Shown piece after piece: positions 57,638 to 64,000 of a stretch of 64,000 nt of DNA. Location: contig NZ_JAELVR010000002.1 of assembly GCF_016428585.1 (NCBI RefSeq), positions 248,001-312,000 on the forward strand, in the 5' to 3' direction. The position numbers were made by a program, and so were the translations under genes. The notes under the pieces were generated by a model that saw only the letters and a program-made list of their open reading frames with translations, was not told the origin of the DNA and did not search any database. The stretch is from Sedimentitalea arenosa. Lineage in GTDB: Bacteria; Pseudomonadota; Alphaproteobacteria; Rhodobacterales; Rhodobacteraceae. Every line of letters starts with the position of its first letter. The stretch's first letter is position 1.

Positions 57638-58894
57638 TCAGACCAGTGCGCTGCCGGCCCCTGCCAACGCCATCAGCACCAACGACTTGCCAAGGCCGAA
57701 CCGCAGGACGAAGAGCAGCAGAGCGGCCAGCCCTGTCAGCGCCAACGCGACCGGATCGAGGCTGGCAGGATCGGGCAGGGCGAGCGTGAGCGGGCCGACA
57801 TCGTGCGTCGCAACGGTTTCGAAAAGCACATGCATGGCAAACCAGATCGACAGGTTCAGGATCACGCCGACCACGGCTGCGGTGATCGCGCGCAGCCCGG
57901 CTGCAAGCCTTGGCCGCGCGGCGAGCCGGTCGAGATAGGGTGCGGCGAGAAAGATCCAAAGAAAGCAGGGCACGAAAGTTGCCCAAAGCGCGACGAGTCC
58001 GGCCGCCAGCGCCATCGATGTTCCACCTGCCAAGTGGCCCGCCAACATCGCAACGAATTGCGTCACAAGGATGAGCGGGCCCGGCGTGGTTTCTGCCAGC
58101 CCGAGCGCGTCGATCATCTGGGCGGTTTCGATCCAGCCGTAGTCCTGCACGACCGTCTGTGTCAGGTAGGCGAGCACGGCATAAGCGCCGCCGAAGGTGA
58201 CGACGGCAAGCTTGGCGAAAAGCCAGCCGATATCGGCAAGGAGCGGTGGCCCCAAAACGCTGAGAAGCAGAAGTGGCGACAACCACAAGGGGAGCCAGAC
58301 CGCCAAGGTGCGCAGGGACCGAGCCGAGCTGACCGGGGCCTCGACAACGCCGCTCGATGGACCGGCAGGCGCAACCCAGATACCCCAGAGCGCGGCCACC
58401 GCGATGATCAGAGGAAACGGCAAGGCAAAGGCGAAGATCGCAACAAAGGCGAGGCCTGCAATGACGCGGGCGGATGTTCCGACAAGCGCCTTGCGGGCAA
58501 GGTTGCGCAATGCTTGAAGCACGATGATCACGACCGCTGCCTTGACACCCAAAAAAGCCGCCTGGACGAGAGGCAACTGACCCAACTCCACGTAGAGCGC
58601 GACCAGCGCGGCGATGATGATCGCACCGGGAATCACGAAGAGCCCACCCGCCAGCACGCCGCCCGCGACTCCCCGCAAACGCCACCCCGCATAGGTCGCC
58701 AGTTGCATCGCCTCGGGGCCGGGCAGCAACATGCAGAGCGACAGCGCTCGCAGGAAAGTTGGTTCGTCGAGCCAGTCGCGCTCTTCCACCAGTTCCTTGT
58801 GCATCAACGCGATCTGTGCGGCGGGCCCGCCGAAGGACAGAAGCCCGATCCGTCCGAAGACGCGTGTCATGTCTGGAAATGAGGGTGCGCTCAT
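57638..58894 (-). CDS. chrA: Chromate transporter ChrA
   Basis: ChrA (418 residues, two homologous halves) exports chromate. The CHR signature FGRIGLLSFGGPAAQIALMH is at the N-terminus and a second half starts near TFGGAYAVLAYLTQ. About ten to twelve membrane segments are visible. It overlaps chrB by four bases. Confidence 0.92.
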   Translation of the reverse strand: MSAPSFPDMTRVFGRIGLLSFGGPAAQIALMHKELVEERDWLDEPTFLRALSLCMLLPGPEAMQLATYAGWRLRGVAGGVLAGGLFVIPGAIIIAALVALYVELGQLPLVQAAFLGVKAAVVIIVLQALRNLARKALVGTSARVIAGLAFVAIFAFALPFPLIIAVAALWGIWVAPAGPSSGVVEAPVSSARSLRTLAVWLPLWLSPLLLLSVLGPPLLADIGWLFAKLAVVTFGGAYAVLAYLTQTVVQDYGWIETAQMIDALGLAETTPGPLILVTQFVAMLAGHLAGGTSMALAAGLVALWATFVPCFLWIFLAAPYLDRLAARPRLAAGLRAITAAVVGVILNLSIWFAMHVLFETVATHDVGPLTLALPDPASLDPVALALTGLAALLLFVLRFGLGKSLVLMALAGAGSALV

Positions 58895-59706
58895 GCTCCT
58901 CGTCCCGCCGGCCAGCCATGCGTCTCGCCCTGTCGGTCCCGCGCCCAGCGAAACAGCGCGTCATAGATCGCGAGGCCCGCCTCGAGTTGATGCTGATCGT
59001 CACGGTATTGCCGGGACAGGCCGATCGAGAGCGCGAACAATCCTGCCGCTTCGGGCGCGCGGTCTTGGCGGCTCGTGTCGGCGGCCCTGATGATGCGGGC
59101 CATCCGGTCCAGCGGCGGGGTGTGAAGAGCGAATTCGTCGAGCATCGTGTCAAAGGTGCAGCCGTCGCCACGATGCGACCAGAATGCGCCCTGAACGTCA
59201 AAGGGAACCGCTCCGAACCGCTCTGCCACGTCCTCGACATCGGCGGGAGCGACGAACAGGACGCGCGCCTGCGGATCGACGAACCGGCGGATCAGCCAGG
59301 GGCAGGCGATCCGGTCGATCCTGGGACGGTGACGCGTGACCCAGAGCGTTCCCGACCCGACCCTCGGTGGAACTGTCGTGGCGGGGACGCGGGGCGCCTC
59401 GGCACGATCGCGCCAGGCGAGCATTCCGCCTTGCAGATACCGCGCGTCGATCCCGTCGCTTCGCAACCAGGCGGCGACGCCTTGGCTGAGCTTCCTGCCT
59501 TTCTGGCAGACGATAATGCAGGCGCGCCCCGAGTGCGCCGAGATCAGTCCGGAAATATCCGTGTGCGGATGACGGATTGAACCGGGGATGAGGTAAGGAT
59601 CATCACCGAAGTCCGCGTCGATGCATACATCCACGATAGCCGGAGCGTCCGGCGTGCCGATCAGGCGTAGCAATTGAGATACAGTGATTTCGTTGGGCGC
59701 AGCCAT
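58891..59706 (-). CDS. chrB: Rhodanese-ChrB fusion, chromate resistance
   Basis: This 271-residue protein has an N-terminal rhodanese domain with the active Cys67 in IIVCQKGRKLSQG, then a C-terminal ChrB-like domain (TRHRPRIDRIACPWLIRRFVDPQARVLFV and FDVQGAFWSHRGDGCTFDTM). ChrB domains act with ChrA in chromate resistance and may regulate or reduce. ATG 59706 has AGGAG at a better distance than ATG 59712. The end overlaps chrA by four bases. Confidence 0.9.
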   Translation of the reverse strand: MAAPNEITVSQLLRLIGTPDAPAIVDVCIDADFGDDPYLIPGSIRHPHTDISGLISAHSGRACIIVCQKGRKLSQGVAAWLRSDGIDARYLQGGMLAWRDRAEAPRVPATTVPPRVGSGTLWVTRHRPRIDRIACPWLIRRFVDPQARVLFVAPADVEDVAERFGAVPFDVQGAFWSHRGDGCTFDTMLDEFALHTPPLDRMARIIRAADTSRQDRAPEAAGLFALSIGLSRQYRDDQHQLEAGLAIYDALFRWARDRQGETHGWPAGRGA

Positions 59707-59841
59707 GAGCATGTCTCCTGTTTCAAGGCAAACATGCGAACCTTGGGCTGGCGCCTCACGGGGCGTTCGCGGTCATCCCCATGTCTCAGAGTGGACCCGG
59801 GTGCGCCTTTCGGTCAAGGGCTTTGGCATCTGGCCGTTCCG

Positions 59842-60273
59842 TCAGACCCAATCCAGTCGTTGCCCGGTGAGGCAAACCGGCAGGGTGTCCTCGGGGAACT
59901 GTCCCAGTTGTTCGAAGAACGAGATGAAGTCGAACTGATTGTAGGCTTCGGCGATACGGTCGTCTTCGAACCGCACGATGGTCTGGCCGGTGACCTCGAT
60001 CGGCGCTCCGTTGTCCGCACGCGTGGTGCGGACGTGAATGAGCGCTGCCACCCAGTCGCCATTTTCGACCATGACCGGGCAGTCGATCCGGAGCGGGCCG
60101 AGTAGATGGGAGGCAGCGGTGATCAGGTCGCGGAAATCCTCGGGACCGAACTGCATGCGTGAGAAGAGCCCGTCGGCTTTTGCGTCGGGCGCGAAGTAAT
60201 GATCAATCTCGTCGAGTTTCCCGTCGACCCAGACATCCTGATAGAAGCGTTTCAGCAATTCGGAGCGTGACAT
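59842..60273 (-). CDS. NTF2-like/SnoaL family protein
   Basis: This 143-residue protein has the NTF2-like fold pattern: ELLKRFYQDVWVDGKLDEIDHYFAPDAKADG, then VMVENGDWVAALIHV and GQTIVRFEDDRIAEAYNQFDF. The family includes cyclases, isomerases and binding proteins, so no function is assigned. GGAGG precedes the ATG at 60273. Upstream lies the ssrA gene. Confidence 0.85.
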   Translation of the reverse strand: MSRSELLKRFYQDVWVDGKLDEIDHYFAPDAKADGLFSRMQFGPEDFRDLITAASHLLGPLRIDCPVMVENGDWVAALIHVRTTRADNGAPIEVTGQTIVRFEDDRIAEAYNQFDFISFFEQLGQFPEDTLPVCLTGQRLDWV

Positions 60274-60385
60274 CTGATCCTCCTTCCGATGCATTTCATC
60301 TAGTGTGCCAGAGGTGAACAAACGTTGAATCCGCTCGCAAGTTCCTGTGTGGAAGTTCGCGGCGTCAGGTTGGTCGAGAAGGGTG

Positions 60386-60700
60386 AAGTGCAGGCTTCTG
60401 TTGCCAGGTGCCTGCGAACCCCGCCTTACGCGGCTAGGCGCAAGGGCTTAAGTTTCGGTCTGGTTACTGCTTACGCAGCAACGGCAACCGGAGCACGATT
60501 GTCATTTGCAATTGTACTGTTCGGGCCGATACGGTGGCACCCCGCCGAGACAAAGCTAACCCCTTTAGACGTTCGTCGATCCTGTTTCGGCCCCATGATC
60601 CCCAAATGAAGGATGTATGGTGGAGCCGCCGGGTACCGCCCCCGGGTCCGATCCGCTTATTACGAGCGCGTTTATGTCCATAGTCCCGAAGGACAACACC
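60386..60700 (-). ncRNA. ssrA: Transfer-messenger RNA, permuted two-piece form
   Basis: tmRNA rescues stalled ribosomes and tags the product for proteolysis. On the minus strand the order is acceptor piece first (60700-60618, ending CUCC-ACCA with encoded CCA), then a short spacer to 60595, then the coding piece starting GGGGCCGAAACAGGAUCGACG at 60594. The acceptor stem pairs GGGGCCG with CGGCUCC across the two pieces. This circular permutation is characteristic of alphaproteobacteria. The tag reads ANDNRAPVAVAA. The far end is estimated from a final 6-bp hairpin (60390-60415) and may be off by 20 bases. CCTATATAGG just before the start fits a -10 box. Confidence 0.92.
60471..60509 (-). other. 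tmRNA proteolysis tag reading frame
   Basis: Twelve codons plus TAA: ANDNRAPVAVAA. The final VAA/AVAA is the ClpXP degron and is recognised with the adaptor SspB encoded at 57.1 kb. The resume codon is GCA (60507-60509). Confidence 0.9.
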
Positions 60701-60737
60701 TATATAGGCGGAGGGTGCGCTGGTTGCAATCACAGGA

Positions 60738-60770
60738 GCCTCCGGCGGGAGTATTTTTGCAAAGATGAAG
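60738..60770. repeat. Rhodobacterales-type intergenic repeat, copy 2
   Basis: GCCTCCGGCGGGAGTATTTTTGC and AAGATGAAG closely match the element at 35642-35664. Here it lies directly after the DUF4345 gene and near the ssrA promoter. Confidence 0.55.
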
Positions 60771-60778
60771 CCGATTGC

Positions 60779-61144
60779 TCAGAACGGGTCGCGTGACAGG
60801 TTGGCGAGGATCAGCCAGAGCGCGAGGGCGGCTTCGATCCCGCCGAAGATCAGCACCTTGAGAACGGGCGGGTGGTCGAGCAGGAGAGACAGCGTGCGGC
60901 CGAGTGCTGCGCCGGCGAAGGCGAAACCGAGCATCGCGTAGGCAGTCGGAGTCCCCAGCCAGATCGCGGCGAGTCCCGCCACGACGAACAATCCGCCGAC
61001 CGAGGCGCGCATTTCGGAAAAGCCCATCGTACTGTTCGTCGGAGCGAGGTCGAGCGCCGACGCCGTATAGGCGGGGGCGAGGAAACCGAAAAGGCCGAAG
61101 CCGATGGTCAGAAGGGCAGCGGTGATGTTGAGTGCGTCGATCAT
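60779..61144 (-). CDS. DUF4345 membrane protein
   Basis: This 121-residue protein has four membrane helices: MIDALNITAALLTIGFGLFGFL, MRASVGGLFVVAGLAAIWLG, MLGFAFAGAALGRTLSLLL and LIFGGIEAALALWLILAN. The pattern (ASVGG..., ALGRxxSL) is the DUF4345 family. Function is unknown. Confidence 0.82.
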   Translation of the reverse strand: MIDALNITAALLTIGFGLFGFLAPAYTASALDLAPTNSTMGFSEMRASVGGLFVVAGLAAIWLGTPTAYAMLGFAFAGAALGRTLSLLLDHPPVLKVLIFGGIEAALALWLILANLSRDPF

Positions 61145-61188
61145 GAGCAGGAGGTAGCGCCGGGTCGCGCCGGCGGCAAGGCGGCGTT

Positions 61189-61920
61189 TCAGGCGCGCTT
61201 TCCCCGCGCTGTGAAGACGCTGCGTGCAAGCGCGAGTGTTTCGGCTTCGAGGGCGCTGAGGCGGTCGCAGGCCATCAGTCCATCGTGGGCTTCGACCGCG
61301 TCGGCGATCGCTTCGTGCAATGCGACGATCGTTTCGCGCGAGCGCGCGGTGAACGTGATGATGTTCATCAGCGGCTGCATCGCTTCGACGGCGCCGGCGA
61401 GTTGGTAGGACAAAATCGGGTTGCCGGCCCCATCGACCAGCGCCCTGTGGAAAGCGACGTCTGAAGTGCAGAAAGCTTCGTCTGTCAGTCCGGGCTGGGA
61501 CTGCCGGTGGATCTCGGCGCGCATGGTGGCGAGGTGATCGGCGCTGCGCCGCGCCGCCGAGAGCGGTGCGCAGGCGCGTTCCATGGCGTAGCGTGCTTCG
61601 CAGGCTGTGGTGAAGCTGACCGCGTTCATCGACAAGAGCAGGGTCGAGGTGGTGATCTGCTGCGTATAAGCGTCCTTGTAGCTGAGCCGGTTGACGAAGG
61701 CACCGCCGGAGGCGCCGCGTTGGGTGCGGATCAGCGATTGCGCGGCCAGACGCTTCAACGCCTCCCGCACCGTGGGGCGAGACACCGAGAATTGTTCGGC
61801 CAGTTCGGATTCCGAAGGCAGGCGTTCATCGACGATCAGCGTGCCGTCCATGATCGCATCGCGGATCGCGGTCGCGATCTGCGCGGACAGATCGGCGGGG
61901 TCATTCGGATCGATTTTCAT
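61189..61920 (-). CDS. GntR/FadR-type transcription regulator
   Basis: This 243-residue protein has an N-terminal winged helix-turn-helix (LPSESELAEQFSVSRPTVREALKRLAAQSLIRTQRGASGG) and a C-terminal all-helical FCD ligand domain with metal-binding histidines (DVAFHRALVDGAGN and ALHEAIADAVE). FCD members usually bind organic acids. It is divergent from DUF2182 with a tandem 15-bp operator between, so it probably controls itself and that operon. Confidence 0.9.
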   Translation of the reverse strand: MKIDPNDPADLSAQIATAIRDAIMDGTLIVDERLPSESELAEQFSVSRPTVREALKRLAAQSLIRTQRGASGGAFVNRLSYKDAYTQQITTSTLLLSMNAVSFTTACEARYAMERACAPLSAARRSADHLATMRAEIHRQSQPGLTDEAFCTSDVAFHRALVDGAGNPILSYQLAGAVEAMQPLMNIITFTARSRETIVALHEAIADAVEAHDGLMACDRLSALEAETLALARSVFTARGKRA

Positions 61921-61944
61921 CTTAGCCCATCAATTTTTTTATTT

Positions 61945-61974
61945 GTCTGACATTTAAAAGTCTGACATTTAAAA
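61945..61974. promoter_or_regulatory. Two tandem 15-bp repeats (candidate GntR operator)
   Basis: GTCTGACATTTAAAA occurs twice with no gap (61945-61959 and 61960-61974), 25 bases upstream of the regulator and about 35 bases upstream of DUF2182. The stretch is unusually AT-rich for this genome. It is not a classic palindrome, so each copy may hold one half-site. Confidence 0.7.
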
Positions 61975-62007
61975 CGCAAGCGGTCGAGTCGCGCGGGGGG
62001 GGGGATC

Positions 62008-62769
62008 ATGCTGGCGGAACGGATCAGGGCCATGGCGGCGCCGCATTGGCTGGCTTTTTTCAGTCTGATCCTCGTGTCCTGGCTGTGCCTGTTTCTGATG
62101 GCGGTACCTGCCGAGCTGCGTGCGCTCGGGACTAATTATGGCCCGGATTTCTGGCGCGACCTTTGCACCCTCACGCCCGATGCGGCGGGTCTGCTGCGCA
62201 TGGTGCTGATGTGGACCTTGATGTCCGCTGCGATGATGGCCCCCACGGTTCTGCCGGCGCTGGCGACTTATGACGATCTTGGCCATGCGTCGGGCGCAAC
62301 CAGCATGATGCTGCTTCTGGCGGGCTATCTTCTGGTGTGGTTGGGTTTCTCGGTGGTGGCAGCCTGCGTGCAGATGGGGCTGTTCGTGGCCGGGTTGCTC
62401 GACCCGCTTGGCCAGAGCGCTGCCACCGCCCTGTCGTCACTTCTGTTGCTGGGGGCGGGGCTGTATCAGTTTTCGTCGCTCAAGGAAGCCTGCCTGAGCA
62501 AATGCCGCCGCCCACTGATGTTTTTCATGTCGCATTGGGGCGAGGGCGCATTCCGCAACGGGCTGCGGCTGGGTCTTGTGTGCCTTGGATGCTGCTGGGC
62601 GCTGATGGCACTGGCCTTTGTCGGCGGCGTCATGAACCTCGCGTTCATGGGCTTGGCCATGGTGATCATGGTGCTTGAAAAACTGCCCGAAATCGGCCGC
62701 GCGATAACGCGACCGTTGGGGGGTGCACTGATTGCGGCTGCGGGTCTCACCACTGCCGGACTACTGTAA
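62008..62769 (+). CDS. DUF2182 membrane protein
   Basis: This 253-residue protein has about six membrane helices. DUF2182 marks are WTLMSAAMMAPTVLPAL and the central KEACLSKCRRPLMFFMSHW with Cys162 and Cys166, followed by VCLGCCWALM with Cys192, 195, 196. The paired Cys sets in a loop and the next helix suggest metal or thiol chemistry, but the function is not known. It is first in an operon with DUF1326 and DinB. Confidence 0.88.
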   Translation: MLAERIRAMAAPHWLAFFSLILVSWLCLFLMAVPAELRALGTNYGPDFWRDLCTLTPDAAGLLRMVLMWTLMSAAMMAPTVLPALATYDDLGHASGATSMMLLLAGYLLVWLGFSVVAACVQMGLFVAGLLDPLGQSAATALSSLLLLGAGLYQFSSLKEACLSKCRRPLMFFMSHWGEGAFRNGLRLGLVCLGCCWALMALAFVGGVMNLAFMGLAMVIMVLEKLPEIGRAITRPLGGALIAAAGLTTAGLL

Positions 62770-62783
62770 CTGGAGGAAAATCG

Positions 62784-63422
62784 ATGGCTTTGGATACGAT
62801 GGAAATCGGAACCGTTCCCTGGACCCTAAAGGGCGAACTGATCCTGAATTGCAACTGCACGGTTTTCTGCCCCTGTGTCGTGTCGCTGGGCAAACACCCG
62901 CCGACCGAGGGCCATTGCCAGACCTGGGGCGGCGTGCGGATCGATTCGGGCACCTATGGCGAGACGGACCTGTCGGGCCTGAATGTCGGATTGATGATCG
63001 AGATTCCCGGCATGATGGGCCGGGGCAACTGGAAAGTCGCCCTGTTCATCGACGATCGCTCCAGCGAGACGCAGTATGACGCCCTGGTGAATATCTTCAG
63101 CGGCGCGGCACGAGGCACCACCGGGCTGTTCCAGGTTCTGGTCGGGGAAATCCTAGGGCATGAGCGTCAGCCGGTGACCTACGAAACCGAGGGCAATACG
63201 CGTCACATCACCGTCGGGCGCAAGATCCAGGGGGTCGTGCATCCGGTCGGTGGGCAGGACCCGGACAAGGAAATCGTGATCTCCAACACCCAGTACTGGA
63301 TGGGACCGGACATCACGGTCGCCACTGCCACCAAGGGCAAGCTGCGCGCTTATGGACGGGTCTGGGATTTCGACGGGCGGTCTGCCGAGATCTGCCAGAT
63401 TGACTGGCACGGGCCCAAGTGA
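62784..63422 (+). CDS. DUF1326 protein with Cys-rich N-terminus
   Basis: This 212-residue soluble protein has the DUF1326 signature: LILNCNCTVFCPCVVS with Cys23, 25, 29, 31 and then GHCQTWGG (His44, Cys45), a likely metal-binding group. The rest is beta-rich. Its partner DUF2182 lies 14 bases upstream and the pair recurs in many proteobacteria. The DinB gene starts at its last base. Role unknown. Confidence 0.9.
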   Translation: MALDTMEIGTVPWTLKGELILNCNCTVFCPCVVSLGKHPPTEGHCQTWGGVRIDSGTYGETDLSGLNVGLMIEIPGMMGRGNWKVALFIDDRSSETQYDALVNIFSGAARGTTGLFQVLVGEILGHERQPVTYETEGNTRHITVGRKIQGVVHPVGGQDPDKEIVISNTQYWMGPDITVATATKGKLRAYGRVWDFDGRSAEICQIDWHGPK

Positions 63423-63928
63423 TGATCGACCGCGCGTATTGCGTTCTGATGGCGCGATACAACGCCTGGCAGAACCGACAGCTGTTCGAGCTGCTGAAAC
63501 CGCTGCATCTTGCCGAGTTGACGCGCGATCGGGGCGCGTTCTTCGGCTCGATCCTGGGCACGCTCAACCATTTGCTCTGGGGGGATCTGCTGTGGATGGT
63601 CCGGCTGGATGGCGGGGAGCGGCCTGCGGGCGGTATCGGCGATAGCACGACGCTTCACCCGACGCTGGGCGCCTGGGACGCCGCACGGTTTCGGGCCGAT
63701 GGCCGGATCATGGCTTGGGCGGACCGGTTGAACGCAGTCGACCTGACCGGCGATCTCAGCTGGTACTCCGGAGCCTTGGGGCGCCATGTCACCAAGCCGA
63801 TCGCGCAGTGCATCGTGCATATGTTCAACCACCAGACCCATCATCGCGGGCAGGTCCACGCGATGATGACGGCCGCCGGACTCAAGGGCGCCGTCAGCGA
63901 TCTGGTCTTCATGTCGGAGGATGCCTGA
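63422..63928 (+). CDS. DinB/YfiT-family protein
   Basis: This 168-residue protein is a four-helix DinB-type bundle. Histidines for the metal site are in LGTLNHLLWGDLLW and in HMFNHQTHHRGQVHAMM. DinB family enzymes are metal-dependent transferases or hydrolases acting on thiols such as bacillithiol or mycothiol in other bacteria. The start overlaps the DUF1326 stop by one base, and its own stop overlaps the next gene by one base. Confidence 0.88.
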   Translation: MIDRAYCVLMARYNAWQNRQLFELLKPLHLAELTRDRGAFFGSILGTLNHLLWGDLLWMVRLDGGERPAGGIGDSTTLHPTLGAWDAARFRADGRIMAWADRLNAVDLTGDLSWYSGALGRHVTKPIAQCIVHMFNHQTHHRGQVHAMMTAAGLKGAVSDLVFMSEDA

Positions 63929-64000
63929 TGCCGCAGGTCTCGCTGTCGCGCCGGTTGCGGCGCACACCGTTTTCCGACGGGGTCGAAGCGGCCGGGGTCA
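63928..64000 (+). CDS. Start of a gene resembling DmdA (DMSP demethylase), truncated by the window
   Basis: Only 24 codons are visible: MPQVSLSRRLRRTPFSDGVE then AAGV. Roseobacter DmdA proteins, as I remember them, begin with almost this sequence (SPSRRLRRTPFSxGVEAAGV). DmdA is the tetrahydrofolate-dependent DMSP demethylase of the GcvT fold. With so little sequence another GcvT-type protein cannot be excluded. It overlaps the DinB stop by one base. Confidence 0.6.
   Translation, partial: MPQVSLSRRLRRTPFSDGVEAAGV

Noticed and set aside
60464-60733. Small open frames overlapping the ssrA region on both strands
   Set aside because: The region folds and reads as tmRNA; the frames cross its two pieces.

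Overview
The window is high-GC DNA from an alphaproteobacterium, almost certainly a marine member of the roseobacter group (Rhodobacterales/Rhodobacteraceae). Evidence: a complete DMSP lyase gene (dddP), a permuted two-piece tmRNA gene, the gene order yajC-secD-secF next to a ccmABCDG cytochrome c maturation cluster, Rhodobacterales-type families (DUF6314, DUF6455, DUF1476/ATPase zeta, DUF4169, VPLPA-CTERM), an RNase E with a large acidic insert in its S1 domain, and a split B12-dependent methionine synthase. No CRISPR array, rRNA operon, transposase or prophage was seen. It reads as ordinary chromosome with small accessory islands.

Layout. 1-7.7 kb: end of a membrane-protein gene, then Sec translocon accessory genes (yajC, secD, secF), a TauE-type exporter, a small Mth938-like protein and ccmABCDG. 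7.7-14.2 kb: a VPLPA-CTERM surface protein, aconitase, a DUF1223 thioredoxin-like protein, an acyltransferase and a drug/metabolite exporter. 14.6-22 kb: an isolated fliG, a tiny secreted Cys protein, purB, DUF6314/DUF6455 genes beside a perfect FNR box, bioY, envelope proteins, an alpha/beta hydrolase-OsmC fusion and the relic C-terminus of an RTX protein. 22-31 kb: dddP, a DUF3445 haem protein, then two tail-to-tail operons that look like uncharacterised isoprenoid metabolism (a divergent polyprenyl synthase with an unknown helical partner; a FAD desaturase-like enzyme with a SAM/cyclase/AAA/TPR regulator). 31.4-35.6 kb: a CAU tRNA, purM, purN, rnd, a lipoprotein and sufE. 35.7-40.2 kb: pieces of a split methionine synthase (DUF1638, corrinoid protein, homocysteine methyltransferase) with a radical SAM protein and a methyltransferase between them. 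40.3-43.6 kb: ATPase zeta inhibitor and purC-purS-[alcohol dehydrogenase]-purQ. 43.6-46.8 kb: dctB-dctD, where DctD lacks the sigma-54 contact loop. 46.8-57.5 kb: TorF porin, rne, tusA, ccdA, a membrane hydrolase/P450 pair, fumC-DUF4169-RHH, a secreted protein and sspB. 57.6-64 kb: chrB-chrA, an NTF2-like protein, ssrA, DUF4345, a GntR regulator divergent from DUF2182-DUF1326-DinB, and the first codons of what looks like dmdA (DMSP demethylase).

How the genes fit together. Purine synthesis is spread over three places (purB, purMN, purCSQ). dddP and the probable dmdA would give both the cleavage and the demethylation route for DMSP. The methionine synthase parts would supply methyl transfer. 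ccmABCDG and ccdA serve cytochrome c maturation. The best candidates for undescribed biology are the isoprenoid-like gene set (24.4-31.1 kb), the Cys-rich DUF2182/DUF1326 pair behind a GntR regulator with a tandem operator, the hydrolase/P450 pair, and the DctD lacking its GAFTGA loop.
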